From contig JAYESD010000009.1 in assembly GCA_036927565.1 (NCBI GenBank), positions 163,640,929-163,704,928 of the forward strand: 64,000 nt of DNA, read 5' to 3'. A program made the position numbers and the translations under genes. This DNA is from Tuctoria greenei. Lineage: Eukaryota > Streptophyta > Magnoliopsida > Poales > Poaceae. Under the pieces are notes generated by a model that ran no database searches, was not told where the DNA came from, and was given only the letters and a program-made list of their open reading frames with translations. This document shows, piece after piece, positions 22,049-34,421 of the stretch; position 1 is the stretch's first letter, and the number at the start of each line of letters is the position of its first letter.

Positions 22049-22465
22049 TTACTCGAATGAGCCATCATCGTCACTGTCGACGACGACGAAACCACTGGTA
22101 GTACGGACACTACTGAAGCAAGAAGGCCATCGCGGTCGCGGCCTCCTCCACGTTGTTGGTGGTGGCGGTGAGGACCTTACATCGGCGTCAAGCCGGCAGC
22201 AGCACTGTTGAGGAGAAACGTCTCGCTTGCATTTGTAACTGTCGATAAGCTCTTTACTGAACCGACGAAAGCATTCGTCGCAGCACTGTTTCCCTTTGCA
22301 CTCACCTTGTACGTCCTGGCACCTGTACCCAGCATCGTCGTCACGGCCTGCAATGCTCGTGCTTGCAAGGGAGGACAAGATCATCAGAGCCACCATGGAA
22401 TAAATAGCGACGATCGAGTACACCATCCGGCTTCCATTGCTCTTCTTGACCGGTGCCATCATCAT
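22049..22465 (-). CDS. Defensin-like secreted cysteine-rich peptide, gene 2 (intronless)
   Basis: Paralogue of gene 1 at 11130-11722: SNGSRMVYSIVAI in the signal region, cysteines with the same spacing (C-x6-C-x4-C-x3-C-x13-C-x8-CCC) plus one extra Cys after the third, and the conserved SPQQCCC end. The chosen start is the conserved ATG cluster at 22465, about 138 aa. The frame opens at 22543, but that ATG lies only about 12 bp from the TATA-like box at 22555-22563. The C-terminal tail is longer than in gene 1. There is no intron: at the gene 1 splice site this gene has an in-frame 15-bp segment ending TTGCAG. It is probably an extracellular peptide of unknown target. Confidence 0.72.
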   Translation of the reverse strand: MMMAPVKKSNGSRMVYSIVAIYSMVALMILSSLASTSIAGRDDDAGYRCQDVQGECKGKQCCDECFRRFSKELIDSYKCKRDVSPQQCCCRLDADVRSSPPPPTTWRRPRPRWPSCFSSVRTTSGFVVVDSDDDGSFE

Positions 22466-22554
22466 CAGGACAACAACGAGAGCAACAGATGATGATTTGG
22501 TTTGTAGTCGTACGTCTTGTGTTCTTCCTGCAGCAAAGAGCAATCCCTTTGTTG

Positions 22555-22563
22555 GTTTATATA
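22555..22563 (-). promoter_or_regulatory. TATA box of defensin-like gene 2
   Basis: The minus strand reads CTATATAAACC about 90 bp upstream of the preferred start, with the same CAACAAAG following it as at the gene 1 TATA box. Confidence 0.6.
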
Positions 22564-23303
22564 GAACCGCAAACGAATCCTAGGTGTAAATGATCGAATC
22601 AATCGAGACACGATTCAAGTCCCTCTCTAGTGTTAATGTTCTGGTATCCATGCATGTCCTAAGCTAGGTTTGGTATCGTACGTGACACCTGGCTTGTACT
22701 TAGCGGCAACTCATTGCTAATTAAGGGGCGATATAAATCAAATAAATATGACGATATCCAAGGCATATCTAATGCGTAATAATTGCTGGCGCACGCCATC
22801 CTATCTCTTGAGCTAAAACTAAACTGAATTTGATCGAATAACAATTGGCGACGTAGATAGGATTACGCATGGGAAGGGATATAGGAGGAGCCAAAACCCA
22901 ATGCATGTTGCGAACCCAATCTTTTGCCATCTCTATATATCAAACATTAATGTAAGAGATACTCCCTTCGTCTCCAAAAGTTTATCACATTTTAGTTTAT
23001 TTTTGAAATAAAATATGACAATTTTTTTAAGACGGAGTTAGTACCATGTCGAAGAGAAAATGAGGTGAACAGAGGACTGGTGACTCTTAATCGGACACTT
23101 CCATATACATCTAAATCGGGAGGATATCCATGCAGATACCCTCACTTCCATAACAATTAAGACATAGGATATCGAAACTTGTCAACATAAAATATATAGT
23201 GAGAGTAGCTAAATAATTTTGAGAAATAGCCGGTTTTATTTGACCTGGCTTTTATATCAACACCATCAAACGAATAAACTTGCCAATAAGGGATCATTCT
23301 CAT
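22564..23303. other. Promoter side of defensin-like gene 2 and intergenic DNA
   Basis: AT-rich DNA without a recognised gene. It holds the Stowaway-like MITE at 22962-23041 and ends at the CTCAT target duplication of the copia element beginning at 23304. Confidence 0.5.
22962..23041. mobile_element. Stowaway-like MITE (80 bp, TA duplication)
   Basis: Begins CTCCCTTCGTCTCC and ends AAGACGGAGTTAG, with TA on either side (22960-22961 and 23042-23043). The arms are imperfect inverted repeats around an AT-rich centre. Confidence 0.75.
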
Positions 23304-23517
23304 TGTTGAGAATGAAATTGAACATTAGAAAAAAAAATTGAGAGAGAGACACAAAGATGGATGTAAATGATTGTACTCATTTATTCATTCATTGATCTTC
23401 TATTTATACATGCTGAGGAGACATAAAGTGGAGGGATGTGTCCCTTAATGAAGGGACAATGTAACTACCCTATGGCAGTTATCAAGTGATCACACATTTT
23501 GCATATGTGTTATAACA
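23304..23517 (-). repeat. 3' LTR of the minus-strand copia element
   Basis: TG/CA-bounded repeat matching 43990-44196. The adjacent purine tract (minus strand AAGGAGGAG at 23518-23526) marks it as the 3' LTR in element orientation. Confidence 0.88.
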
Positions 23518-23820
23518 CTCCTCCTTGAGCACTTCATCTCCTTGTTTGAATGAACTATCTTCGAAAAACCCAGTGGGAAAATCTGAAGATATATAATTGA
23601 ATGCTTGTGTAAAAACTCCTGAAAATATTATTAGAACAGAAGAAAACACAACATTTTAATGTTATATTTATTTTTATATAAAAACCCCTATGGGGAAAAT
23701 AAGAAAACAGACATTATCTTGCATCCTCGTTACCTCATTAAAATTTATTGTGAAAAAACTTTTAAAAGTAAAAACTCACATAAGAAAAAGAGTACAATTT
23801 GATGCAATAGTCATGAAGCT

Positions 23821-26800
23821 CTATGATAAAGCTCCCCCTAAACTTTGTAAATCTCTAGGTCTACGCATACTAATACCATCGACACATTTGGAAAATGTGG
23901 AGTATGGTAGGGACTTAGTGAATAAATCAGCTAAATTATTATATGACTTTGTTTGTTGAAGATTAATTTCTCCATTCACTTGAAGTTCATGTGGGTAAAA
24001 GAGTTTAGATGTTATGTATTTAGTAACATTAGTTTTCACATAACCTGATTGCATCTGAGCAATACAAGCTGCATTATCTTCATAGATAATGGTAGGTGAC
24101 TCAATGGGTCCAATACCACATGAGACTTGAATGTGGTTAATCACTCTACGTAGCCATGTATATTCTCGTGATGCTTCATATAATGCTATGATTTCAGTGT
24201 GAATAGAATACGTAACAATTATGATATGTTTGGAAGACTTCCATAAAATTGTCATCTGTCTGTGTAAAAACACGAATCCTGTATGAGATTTACCATTATT
24301 GGAATCACTTAAATACCCAGCATCGGCATAGCCAATGAGGTTAAGATCTTAGTTCTTATTAAAGAAAAGACCTAGATCTGTTGTGCCTTTAAGATATCTA
24401 AAAATATCTTTAACTCCTTTCCAATGACGCATGGTCGGAGCGACACTTGTATCTTGCTAATAGATTAACTGCAAATGCAATGTTGAGTCTTGTATTATTT
24501 GCAAGATATATAAGTGCTCCAATGACACTTAGGTATGGATATTTAGAATCCAATACCTCTTCTACTTCTTGGTGTGGCCAAAATGGATGTGTGTCCTTTT
24601 CTAAGGCTCTCATAACCATAGGAGTTTTAGATAGATAGGCTTTATCCATATTGAATTTGTCCATTACTTTTTGAACATAAGCCGATTGATGTACGAGAAT
24701 GCCTGTAGGAAGGTGCTCCAGTTGTAAACCTAAGCAAAATTTAGTTTTACCTAAATCCTTCATCTCGAATTCCATCTTTAGATGATTGCGAGCTTCATTA
24801 ATGTCAAGCTCAGTACCAATGATGTTTAAATCATCAACATATACTGAAATTATGCAAAATCGTGTTCAGAATTTGCGTATGAAGACACAAGGACAATCAT
24901 CATTTGTAGAGTAGCCTTTGTTTAGGAGGAACTCCTTCAGTCGGTTATACCACATCCTTCCAGACTGTTTTAAGCCATATAATGACTTGTTGAGCTTGAC
25001 ATAGTACATCTTACGTCCTACGTTTTCATTCGGTACAGGTATCCCATCTGGGACTTTCATGTATATTTCTAAATCTAGTGACACATATAAGTATGCAGTC
25101 ACGACATTCATCAACTGCAAAGATAGATGATTTTGTGTTGCCAATGATATAAGATATCAGAAAGTTATTCCATTCACTACTGGAGAATATGTTTCATTAA
25201 AATCAATGTCGGACATCTGTGTGAACCCTTGTGCAACTAGCCTTGCCTTGTATCTCACAACCTCATTGTTCTCATTCTGTTTTCGGACGAAAATCCACTT
25301 GAACCCGACAAGATAGGTTCTAGGAGGTGTAGGTATTACATTACCGAGTACCTCTCTCTTTTTCAGTGAGTCAAGTTCTGTCTTGATAGCATCTCCATTT
25401 GATCTAGTCCAAGTGTTGTTTACACTATCCATGGTCTTAGGATCAGGATCATTGAGAATATCAGCTATCTTGGTTGAAAAGCATGAGTTGACAACCATTG
25501 TACTACAGTCAAGTAATTCTCCGAAACTAGTATAATTGATGGAAATTTCTTGTACCCCGTGTATCTCATCATGATTTTTAAACATGTGAGTATTAGGGTC
25601 TTTTGATCCTCCAGTCTGCTCTATAGTGTGCACTTGAGGGCTAGGTCTTGGATTTATCACATCCAATTGGTGTCCATCAACATTTTGTTGACTTGCATTT
25701 ACTTGATGTGAGAAAAATTTTGTCCTCGTAGTCTTTGGACGCTTACTTGAAGCATCTTTCTGCTGAATTGCTCTCCCCCTTTTCGTAGGTGGAGTGATTT
25801 TTATTGGTACCTCCACTCTACATGGTGCATTAACAGCAGAATTTAAAGACTTTGTGACACCTTTATAATCAGTAAATGCATCTGGCAGGTTACTAGCAAT
25901 TTGTTGTAACTCAATAATTTTCTGAACTTGAAGTTTAGTCACCTTTGTACATTGATCAGAGGATAGGATGGATTTATCATCCCAATTAATTTCTTGACTT
26001 TCATTTATATATTTATTATCTTCCCCTAAAGACGGTAAATGATCCTCATTAAAAATACAATCAGCAAATCGGGTCGTGAATAAATCACCCGTTAAAGGCT
26101 CCAAATATTTTAAGATAGACGGGGATTGAAATCTCATGTAGATCCCCAATTTTCTATGAGGGCCCATAGAGGTTCGCTTTGGTGGTGAAATTGGTGTGTA
26201 TACTGCACATCCAAATTTCCGCAGATGGGAGATATTTGGTTGATCTCCATGCACAAGTTGGACTGGAGAGGTGGTATGATATGCAGTTGGACGTAGTTGT
26301 AGTAGATCAGCAGCGTGTCAAACTGCATGACCCGAACAAGATGTTGGTAAATTGCATTCTTACAATAATGGTCTAGCTATGAGTTTTACCCTTTTTATAA
26401 GAGATTCTATCCAACCATTTTGTGTGTGAACATATGGAACAGAATGTTGTACCTCAATACCTTGAGCCATACAATAATCATTAAAGACTCGAGAAGTAAA
26501 TTCAGCAGCATTATTCATACGAATACTTTTTATCCTATGTTCAGGATAATTTGCTTTCAATCTTATGACTTGTATCATAAATTTGGCGAAAGAAAGATCA
26601 CGTGTAGATAATAAACACACGTGCGACCATCTTGTAGATGCGTCGATTAAAACCATGAAGTATCTAAATAGACCACACATTGGTTGTATGGGTCCACAAA
26701 TGTCGTCTTGAATGCGTTCAAGAAACTTTAAAGGTTCGGCATGGATCTTAAGCGGAGAAGACCGCAAGATCAACTTACCCATAGCACATGAAGTGCACAC

Positions 26801-27400
26801 AAAATCATTAGATTTTGAAAATTTTGAATTACTTAATTCATGGCCGGTGCAATTACAAATAATTTTCCTCATCATCCCTATTCCAGAATGGCCTAGACGT
26901 GAATGTCAGGTCTTAAATATATCAATATTTTGGAAAATCATCTTGTATGCAATATATGGTACGAGTTTTATGTATGTATAATACAATCCATATGGAGTAG
27001 AAGGAATTCTTTCTAGAACTTCATGCCCATATCCGGAATTATTAGAAATAAGAAGAAATTCTTCTTTATTTTCTTCATGAGTACATATATGTAACCCATT
27101 TTCCGGATATCTCTAAAACTTATGAGAGTACATGTAGAATCGGGATACAATAAAGCATCCTCAATTACCACTTGTGTCCCATTAGGAAACATAATAGTGG
27201 CTCGGCCAGAGCCAACTATTGTAGCATCGCTTCCAGCGATGGTTAAAACATTTCCGGACCTCCTAGTTAGGGTCTGGAAATATTTTGTTTATCTAAGTAT
27301 AGAGTTTGTGGTGCAACTATCCACAAGACACATTTCTTCTTCCATCTTAACTTCCCGTAAGATCTAACAATTAAGAATTGTAAAAATTCAAATAGTTGTA
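23821..27400 (-). pseudogene. Copia pol remnant: protease, integrase, RT and RNase H
   Basis: On the minus strand in order: protease region near 27340-27250 (VDSCTTN in place of the usual DSGATxH); GAG-pre-integrase near 26930 with HSRLGHSG whose preceding Trp codon is TGA; integrase 26875-26360 with RIQDDICGPI and the PYVHTQNGW end; linker and RT start 26254-25157 with GFKWIFVRKQNE; RT 25144-24410 with LNKSLYGLKQSGRMWYNRL and an intact YVDD near 24825; RNase H 24273-23821 ending in the LADLFTKSLP tail. Stops and frameshifts separate the blocks, so no polyprotein can be made, but the domain order is that of a normal copia element. Confidence 0.88.
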
Positions 27401-27627
27401 TTAAAACATATTTACATAATTAGAGTATTACATATGTCTAATACAAAATAACAATTATTGTTTATTACAACACACTTTATTACATAGACTATAATATTTA
27501 TAAATATCTATGGTTAGCGATCTATATGAGATCACCAAACATATCATTTGATTTGTATTCAACCATAGCATTGTCCATGTCCATGTAGTCATCAATATTT
27601 AATGTTGGTTCGTTGTTGCTTGGATTT

Positions 27628-28290
27628 TCAACATTTGCTTGAACAACCGGCTTCAAATGTTGGTTTTATTGGGATAGTAAAATGAGTTTCATACTCATTT
27701 CCCGATCCTTGACCTTTCTTGTCATTTCCCAGTGATTTCTGGTACAATGCCACAAGGTGCTCAGGTGTGCGGCACATATCAGTTGTATATTTATAAGTGC
27801 ACTGCACATTCTTCCATTTAAAGGTAGCACCATCCTTTTTCATCGTCTTTGAAAAATTCTTATTTTTCCGCCTATTGCGACGGCACCTTGCACACCTACC
27901 ATTTTTCTTTGGATTTGAATCCTTAGAAGCACTTGCTTTCTTCTCATTATGATGAATTTCAAGAATAGGAGCAGCTCCAACACGACGTTGGTGATGATTC
28001 TTAACAGTAAGTTCATCATGCTTCTCTGCCTGAAGTAAATCTCTAATGAGGTCAACCTAATTTTGGTAATTCTGGACCTGATATTGATGTTGTAAGACCC
28101 GATCAGATGGAAGCATTGTTTGAAGAATCTTTTCAATCATATCTTCTTCTGATGGTTCTTTCTCACAAAATCGCAATTTAGCGCATACTTTATGAACAAC
28201 ATGATTATAATCTTCAATAGACTTAAAGTCTTGAAGACGAAGTTGAGTCCACTTGTGGTTGGCCTCGGGCAATAATATTGCATTTTGATG
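27628..28290 (-). pseudogene. Copia gag remnant
   Basis: Overlapping minus-strand frames 28272-28057, 28136-27840 and 27843-27628 carry a copia gag-like segment (WTQLRLQDFKSIEDYNHVV, a UBN2-type gag region) and a basic C-terminal part where the zinc knuckle should be. Stops and frame changes break it. The N-terminal gag region up to 28771 is very degraded. Confidence 0.75.
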
Positions 28291-28771
28291 TTCATAACGG
28301 TCTTTTAATGTGACCTAAAGACTATGAGATTCCTCCTCCATCACATATTCTGGTACTTATATGTTTCCAGAAATGCTGCATTTCTTTCTTTTGGAAGAGT
28401 TAGTGCAGTCATGATTCCACGGAAAGCCAAGCTTATCTTGATGTCCAAAGCCCATGTAGGGTAGTTGTGGCCATCAAGGGCAAGTTCTTCAAACTCGCGA
28501 GCTATTTATTTCTACATGTAGGAAACCAGAGATTTATTAATAAAATCATCATGGTGGTGTTATAATGTGTGTTAATCGTAATGAAAAACACATAGAATTT
28601 ATTCATTTTTGTCCAGGCAATTTTTTTAGAAATGGCTTAGCAAAAAGAATAATTCACGGTATAATTTATTCTCAATAAGACCAACTTATAAAAATGGCCG
28701 AATGAAAATGAGTCATATACATTATACGTAGACATGGTTCATGCTTGTATTAAGCCAAATATAACTAAAAG

Positions 28772-30432
28772 TGAATGTGCATCTAGGATCCCCATGGGTT
28801 TTGGATGATTGATGATGACAATTAAGCAACTAATGAGCTTAGTGATCTTAAGCACAGGTGTGGACTCAAGTGGAAACACAAACCCTCAAAAAGTAAAAGG
28901 ATGAAAATGGTGGTGTCGACTCGAAAAGAAGAAACTAGGGTTTCTAGTGTGTCAAGTTTAGACTAGCCATATATGTATGAGGATGTGTGCGTAAAGTGCA
29001 TTGAGATCAAGTTGGGAGCTCAAAGCGGTTTAGAGATCAAAACCTATTGGGAGAAGAGTGTTAGAGTGGTCTGGCAGGAGAGGCCGGACTAGTCCGTGCT
29101 GATAGTCGGACTAGTCCGCTCCTGGCCAAACTAGTCCATTTTTAGGCAGACCAGAAGGGTTTGACTGACTTCGGACTAGTCCGTAGTGGGACGGACTAGT
29201 CCGGGGTAGTCATGGAGTGGGTTTTCGGGACTAAGTCCCAAAACCCCGGACTTGTCCATTTTATTTCGGGCCAAGAGGTCCTGACTGAGATCGGACTAGT
29301 CCGCCCTAGGGACCGGACTAGTTCGGATTCGTGAGAGTTAGGTGCTTCAGCGACTAAGTCTGGGAGACCGGACTAGTCCGCCCTGGGGGCGGACTAGTCT
29401 GTGGTCTCCAGACTAGTCCGTTTTCACAGGAACAAAAGGTTCTGTGTGAGATCGGACTAGTCCGGTGTGGACCGGACTAGTCCGTTATGAAGTGATTGTT
29501 TTAATTTGAAGTTTGGCGGGTAGCGTGACGATTGCCGCATAGTGTGATAGTTGCTAGGGACGTCAATGGTCCCAAAGGTCGGACTAGTCCGGGCCGTAGG
29601 CCGGACTAGTCCGCCCATCTGCTGAGGTCAGCAGTATGGGTCTGGTTCCTCTATAAATAGAGGACCCCTGGGTTCATTTGAACCAACTCTTGAGAACTTT
29701 GAAACCCTAGCACCGCCACAGCAAACTTTGAGCCTTCAAAAGCCTCCTTCTTGCCGACATTCCCTCTAAAACTAATTCTTGTGTGGATTAGGGTTTGGTG
29801 AGGTGAAGAAGAGGAAGAACACCGCTCTAGGCTCTCAGTTTGATCTCTTGCACTTGTTGAATCTTTGTGATCTGTGTCTTGAGTCGTTCTTTGTGATTTT
29901 TGATCGTATTTGTGGTGGGAGCCTTAGATTGTGAGAAGCCCCAACGAATCTTGTATTCACCCTTGTGATAGTGGAGAACCAAGTTAGACCCTTGTGGTAA
30001 ACTTAGTGAGGGAAGGGTTGTTGAACCCGGTCCTTCGTGGACTCCTCAATGGGGACGTAGATCCCTGTGTGGGATCGAACCTCGGGATAAAATCCTTACA
30101 TCTCTTGTGTATTTTACTTTCATTTATCGCATATCGCTTCTAGGGTTAGCTTTATTGTCTTTCACTCATCGTCTTCGTTTTGTTGTGATCCTTAGCTTCA
30201 TACTTGCTCTATAAGTTGTTAAGGTTCACTAAATTATTGTAACACATTTTGCATCACAAGAATCGAACTAAAACTTGTTAGAAACCCTTTTTAGGTTTTC
30301 CCTGCAGGTGGACAGGACTAGTCCATCCCTAGACCGGACTAGTCCGCCCCCCCCCTAAGTGTTGATCTCGTTTTATTGAGTCATTTCAGGTCGATTAGCC
30401 TATTCACACCCCCCCCCTCTAGGCAACTTTCA
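28772..30432 (+). repeat. 5' LTR of the SIRE-type element
   Basis: 1,661 bp, TGAATGTGCATC to GGCAACTTTCA, with a dense palindrome array at 29085-29615, TATAAATA near 29653 and the leader after it. The 5' terminus has TGAAT where the partner LTR has TGAAA. Confidence 0.92.
29085..29615. repeat. Array of the palindrome CGGACTAGTCCG in the 5' LTR
   Basis: About ten perfect copies of the 12-bp palindrome CGGACTAGTCCG and several one- or two-mismatch copies occur at irregular spacing over 530 bp, just upstream of the LTR's TATA box. Two more lie near the LTR's 3' end (30315-30346). The 3' LTR has the same array at 41100-41640. Confidence 0.93.
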
Positions 30433-30446
30433 ATTGGTATCAAAGC
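30433..30446 (+). other. Primer binding site of the SIRE-type element
   Basis: ATTGGTATCAAAGC immediately follows the 5' LTR. It has one mismatch to the usual tRNA-iMet complement (A for G near the 3' end). Confidence 0.88.
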
Positions 30447-30484
30447 AGGTACTCTCCCAAAGTGTCTAACAACTCGGAGAGAAG

Positions 30485-32760
30485 ATGGCCGGAGTGGGGT
30501 ATGACGAAGTCTCGACCAATGAGATCCAAGCAACCCAAGAGGAGATGATTGTCTACTAAGACAAATCAACGGATGACGAAGAAACTCGCCAGCTCAAGGC
30601 GAAACTTCGAGAAAAGTTGAAGATTCCAAAGGTTGACACTTCGACCTCTACAACGGGTGGCTCGACCCACTACAACCAACAAGGCTACAACTATGAACGT
30701 CTTGTCTCCAACAACCACTACCTTTCCATCCCTGGGGAAAGCCTCCCCAATTCGATGGAACCGACTACGGGATGTGGAAGCACAACATGAAGATCCATCT
30801 CGTGTCACTCAACCCTTCTTTGTGGCAAATTGTGTTGACTGGGGTGCATATCCCGAAGAATGAAAAAGAAATCACTCCAGAGCAAGCCGTGCTCCTTCAC
30901 CGCAATGCCCAAGCGGCCAGAGTGATCATCTTGTCTCTCTCAAAGGATGAGTTCAACTGAGTAGATGAACTTGAGGTGGCCAAGGATATTTGGGACACCC
31001 TCAAGACGGCTCATGAAGGCAACCGAGTCGTGAAGGAAGCAAAGATTGAGCTCATTGAAGGAGAGCTTGGGAGATTTGCCATTATGGATGGTGAATCTCC
31101 CCAGGAGATGTACAATCGCCTAAAGCTGCTCATCAACAAGAGTAGATCTTATGGCTGCACCAAGTGGACGGACCACGAGGTAGTGAAGAGGATGATTTGG
31201 GCGTTCATGCCTAGAAACGTCTCTCTTTGCTCCATGATACGAGAAAGCCCGAGGTTTGCTCAAATTACCCCATAGGAGGTCCCAAGAAGGATCATCAACC
31301 ATGAGATCATGGAGAAGGAGGCGCTCTTCTACAACGACCTCCAAAGGTTCACCGCCTCGAAGATGAAGTATGTTGCACTCAAAGCGACATCCTCCTCAAA
31401 AGAGCAAAAAGAAGATGATGAGGAGAGTCTCGACACCAATGAGGAAGAGGCCCTCTTCATCAACAATTTCAAGAGGGTGATGAGGAGAAGGAAAGGAGGA
31501 TACAACCACGAGAGCAAGGGCAAGGAAAAAGCAAAGCCCAAAACAAAGAGAGCTTGCTACAATTGTGGCTAGTACGGGCACTTCATTGTGGATTGCCCAC
31601 ATGAAGAGGGCAAGAAGAAGAAGGAGGGCAAGCCTCAAGTAAAGAAATACTGCAAGAAGAAGAGGCCCTCCAGTCATGCTCACTTGGGCAAGGAATGGGA
31701 CTCTAACGATGAGTCCTCCTCCGAAGACGAGGAGAAGGTGGCAACCATAGCCATCGGGAGAAGCTCCAAGGGAAGCAAGCTTTTCCCCAACCTCAACGAC
31801 CACAAGCCAACTTGCCTCATGGCAAAAGAAGGAAGGAGAAAGGTTACTTCTCGCTCATCCTCCTCCATATCCTCTCATGATGAATTTGATAGTGCTAGTG
31901 AAAATGAACACATGTTTAAGAATATAAGTAAGAGCACTTTGCATAGAATGAAATTGATCTGGGATGAAATCTTTGAGAAGAAGGAGCTCATACATAGGCA
32001 AGAGGACATGCTTATCCATGAAAATGAGAGATGTCAAAAGCTTATTGAGCTCCTTGAGCTTGAGAGAGAGAAGAGCAAGGCATTAGAGCATGAACTCGCT
32101 CTAAGCAAGAAAACATGCTCAAGTCTTGAGGAGACAACCATTGAGATCAAGGACAAACTTGGCAACTTGTCAAAAGTTAACAAGATCCTTAAAACTCAAG
32201 TTGAGTCCCTCAAGACTAATGTAGCCTCTTCCTCCAAAAGCTCACCCTCCTCAAAAGTTGCATCCGAAACAATCTCCACTTGCAAATGTTCTAACTTGAT
32301 TCTTAAATTAAAGGATGAGCTTAAGTTGACTCAAGACAAACAAGAACCTAAGGGTGGCATCTTTGACAAAGAGAAGGTGACTTATGCACGAAGTGTATAT
32401 ACCAACACAAGATCTCCCTATGTCAAAGATGGTCTTGGTTATACTAGAGACGGAAAGCAAAATGCTAAAACCTCCAAGTATGGCAACGACTTGATTGTCT
32501 TTGTCAAGGGAAGCACATCCCCAATTAAAATTGGGAAGAACATTCCAACTAGCAACAATATGCCTAAAACTGAACCACATCCTCTCTTTCATGATTTTGA
32601 TGCATCCTATGTTCTAATGAGGAACAAGTATGGCAAAGTCTTTGCTAAGTATATTGGGCCACTCCGCAAGAGCCCCAAGCCTTGCGTGTGGGTGCCCAAG
32701 TGCCTCACTACTAACGTCAAAGGACCCAACTCCGCTTGGGTACCTAAAAGGAAGGTATAA
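30485..32760 (+). pseudogene. SIRE-type gag with in-frame stops
   Basis: Collinear gag coding from ATG 30485: an acidic/basic N-terminus, the conserved region TDYGMWKHNMKIHL, the KDIWDTLKTAHEG region, an RRKGGY basic stretch and a zinc knuckle CYNCG-x-YGHFIVDC (31555-31597), then a coiled-coil-rich C-terminal frame to 32760 (31588-32760, 390 codons open). The frame is broken by stops near 30558, 30958 and 31273 and by one inside the zinc knuckle at 31570, all consistent with point mutations. Gag would form the cytoplasmic particle packaging the element's RNA; this copy cannot make it whole. Confidence 0.85.
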
Positions 32761-32812
32761 TCTTGTTTTGTAGGCATACTCCTCCAGTGGATCGAAATGG
32801 GTGCTCGATAGT

Positions 32813-34421
32813 CACTACAAGAAACGAGTAAAAGAGTGTCGGCCTTAAAACCGTCGGTTGGTTATTGTAACCGACATACATATTTTATAATTGTCGGCAT
32901 ACCAACGGCTTTAGCCGACGTTCTTTATTCGACGTTGTTAACAGTTAAAACTGTCGGTCCTGACATCTTTACAGCGTAAAAGGGTCGGTATGAACAACCC
33001 AACGTCTTTATTGGTTTAAAGACGTCGGCCAATGTACCGACACCTTTGTTGACTTAACTCCGTCGGTCCTCCTCCAACCCAACGGCTTTACTGTGTTTTT
33101 TTATTATTTTCACACCAGCCGCTTTTACACTCCACTTGCTTTACTTTTTTAGTTCATACAGTGCACCAAACCCAATATATACATCTCTCGAAAACAGGTT
33201 CATTCAGTACTAATGGACAACAAATTCCACAGAACTGCATTTCATGCAATAAACATCTCTCGAAAACAGGTCGTATTTTACACAATGAACATCTCTCCCA
33301 CAAAAACAGATCGCATTTTTTGGCTATATTACAAACAAATCAAGCAAAAACGGATCACGGAGCATGAGCTGCCGATCCTTGGCCTCCTCGATCCTTGTCG
33401 CCGTCGTCCTCCGCGATATGGAGTGGATCGTTCTTCTCTGTTTCTTCCTTCATCACATCGATCACTGCAGATCCATCACATCGCCAAATGAACAACTGCC
33501 GGCACACACCAAAAGGAGGAAAAAAAGGGGGAGGTTTTCTAACTGTTGGCGAGGAGGCGTGCGCAGATCGGAGATGAAGCATCTCAGATCCATGCTCTGA
33601 CCGAAGTCCATCTCGGACTCCAAATCCAAGCGCCAACCCTAGCACACCGGAGGAGTTGACGCCGGGCGGCCGCGGGAGCTCGACCGGGAGGCCGCGCCAT
33701 GGGTCGTGAGCCGCGCGAGCCGCCGGGGGCCCGCGCCAGAGGCCGTGTGAGCCACTGAGGGGCCGCGCCGGGAGGACGGGCGCAGCGGCCGGGGGCACGC
33801 CGAGAGGCCGCGCACGCAACCGCAGAGGGGGGGGGGGGCGCCGAGAAGCCGCGCGCAGCCGCCGGGAGGCCTCTCGAGCCGCAGAGGAACCGCCGGAGGT
33901 GCTGGGGAGAAGTGGGTGGCAGGGAAGTGGGTGGGACTGGTGGCTCGCCGCCGGAGGTGCTGGGCGGCGGCGGGCTACAGTTTGGTGGGTGACGGCGGGG
34001 TAAGAAAGAGGGAGACGGGGAAGAAAGAGGGAGACCGAGTAAAATAAATAAGGGACACGGAAGTTGGCCACTCACGGTTTTAAATAAAGAAAGAGAATAG
34101 CGTGGTTACGGGAATGACCGTCGGTTTCAACATTTCGACCGACGCTTTTAACAACACTCGGGCGGGAACATTTTTTTCGCTGCGCGGGATTCTCTTATGG
34201 TCGTCGATGTCGCAAGCAAACCGACGGTCTTAGGTTATATTTGTCGGTTTTTTCGTTTTTACCGACATCTATAGTTAAAGTCGTTCTGTCGTGTGTGTGA
34301 CGCCGACAGCTATAAGTTTAGCCCGTCGGTTTTTCTAAACCGACGACCGTAAACATTTTTAAGTTCATCGGCCCCGATGACTATATTATCCCCAACACTT
34401 CTTTGCCCGATTCTTGTAGTG
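32813..34421. mobile_element. Non-autonomous CACTA transposon (1.6 kb)
   Basis: Terminal repeats CACTACAAGAA (32813) and TTCTTGTAGTG (34411-34421) with the 3-bp duplication AGT on both sides. Subterminal regions hold many CGTCGGT/ACCGACG words in both orientations, the usual CACTA subterminal motif arrangement. The centre is GC-rich (33600-34060) and codes for nothing recognised. It is inserted in the SIRE-type pol between the Ser and Gly codons of the protease DSG motif. Confidence 0.92.

Noticed and set aside
22466..22543. Upstream ATG of defensin-like gene 2 (and the one at 11809 for gene 1)
   Set aside because: Each lies at or before the expected transcription start relative to the TATA box, and the sequence between it and the conserved Met is only partly conserved.
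29085..29615. CGGACTAGTCCG copies as a tandem satellite
   Set aside because: Spacing varies from about 20 to 100 bp and intervening sequence is not repeated, so this is a reiterated motif, not a tandem array.
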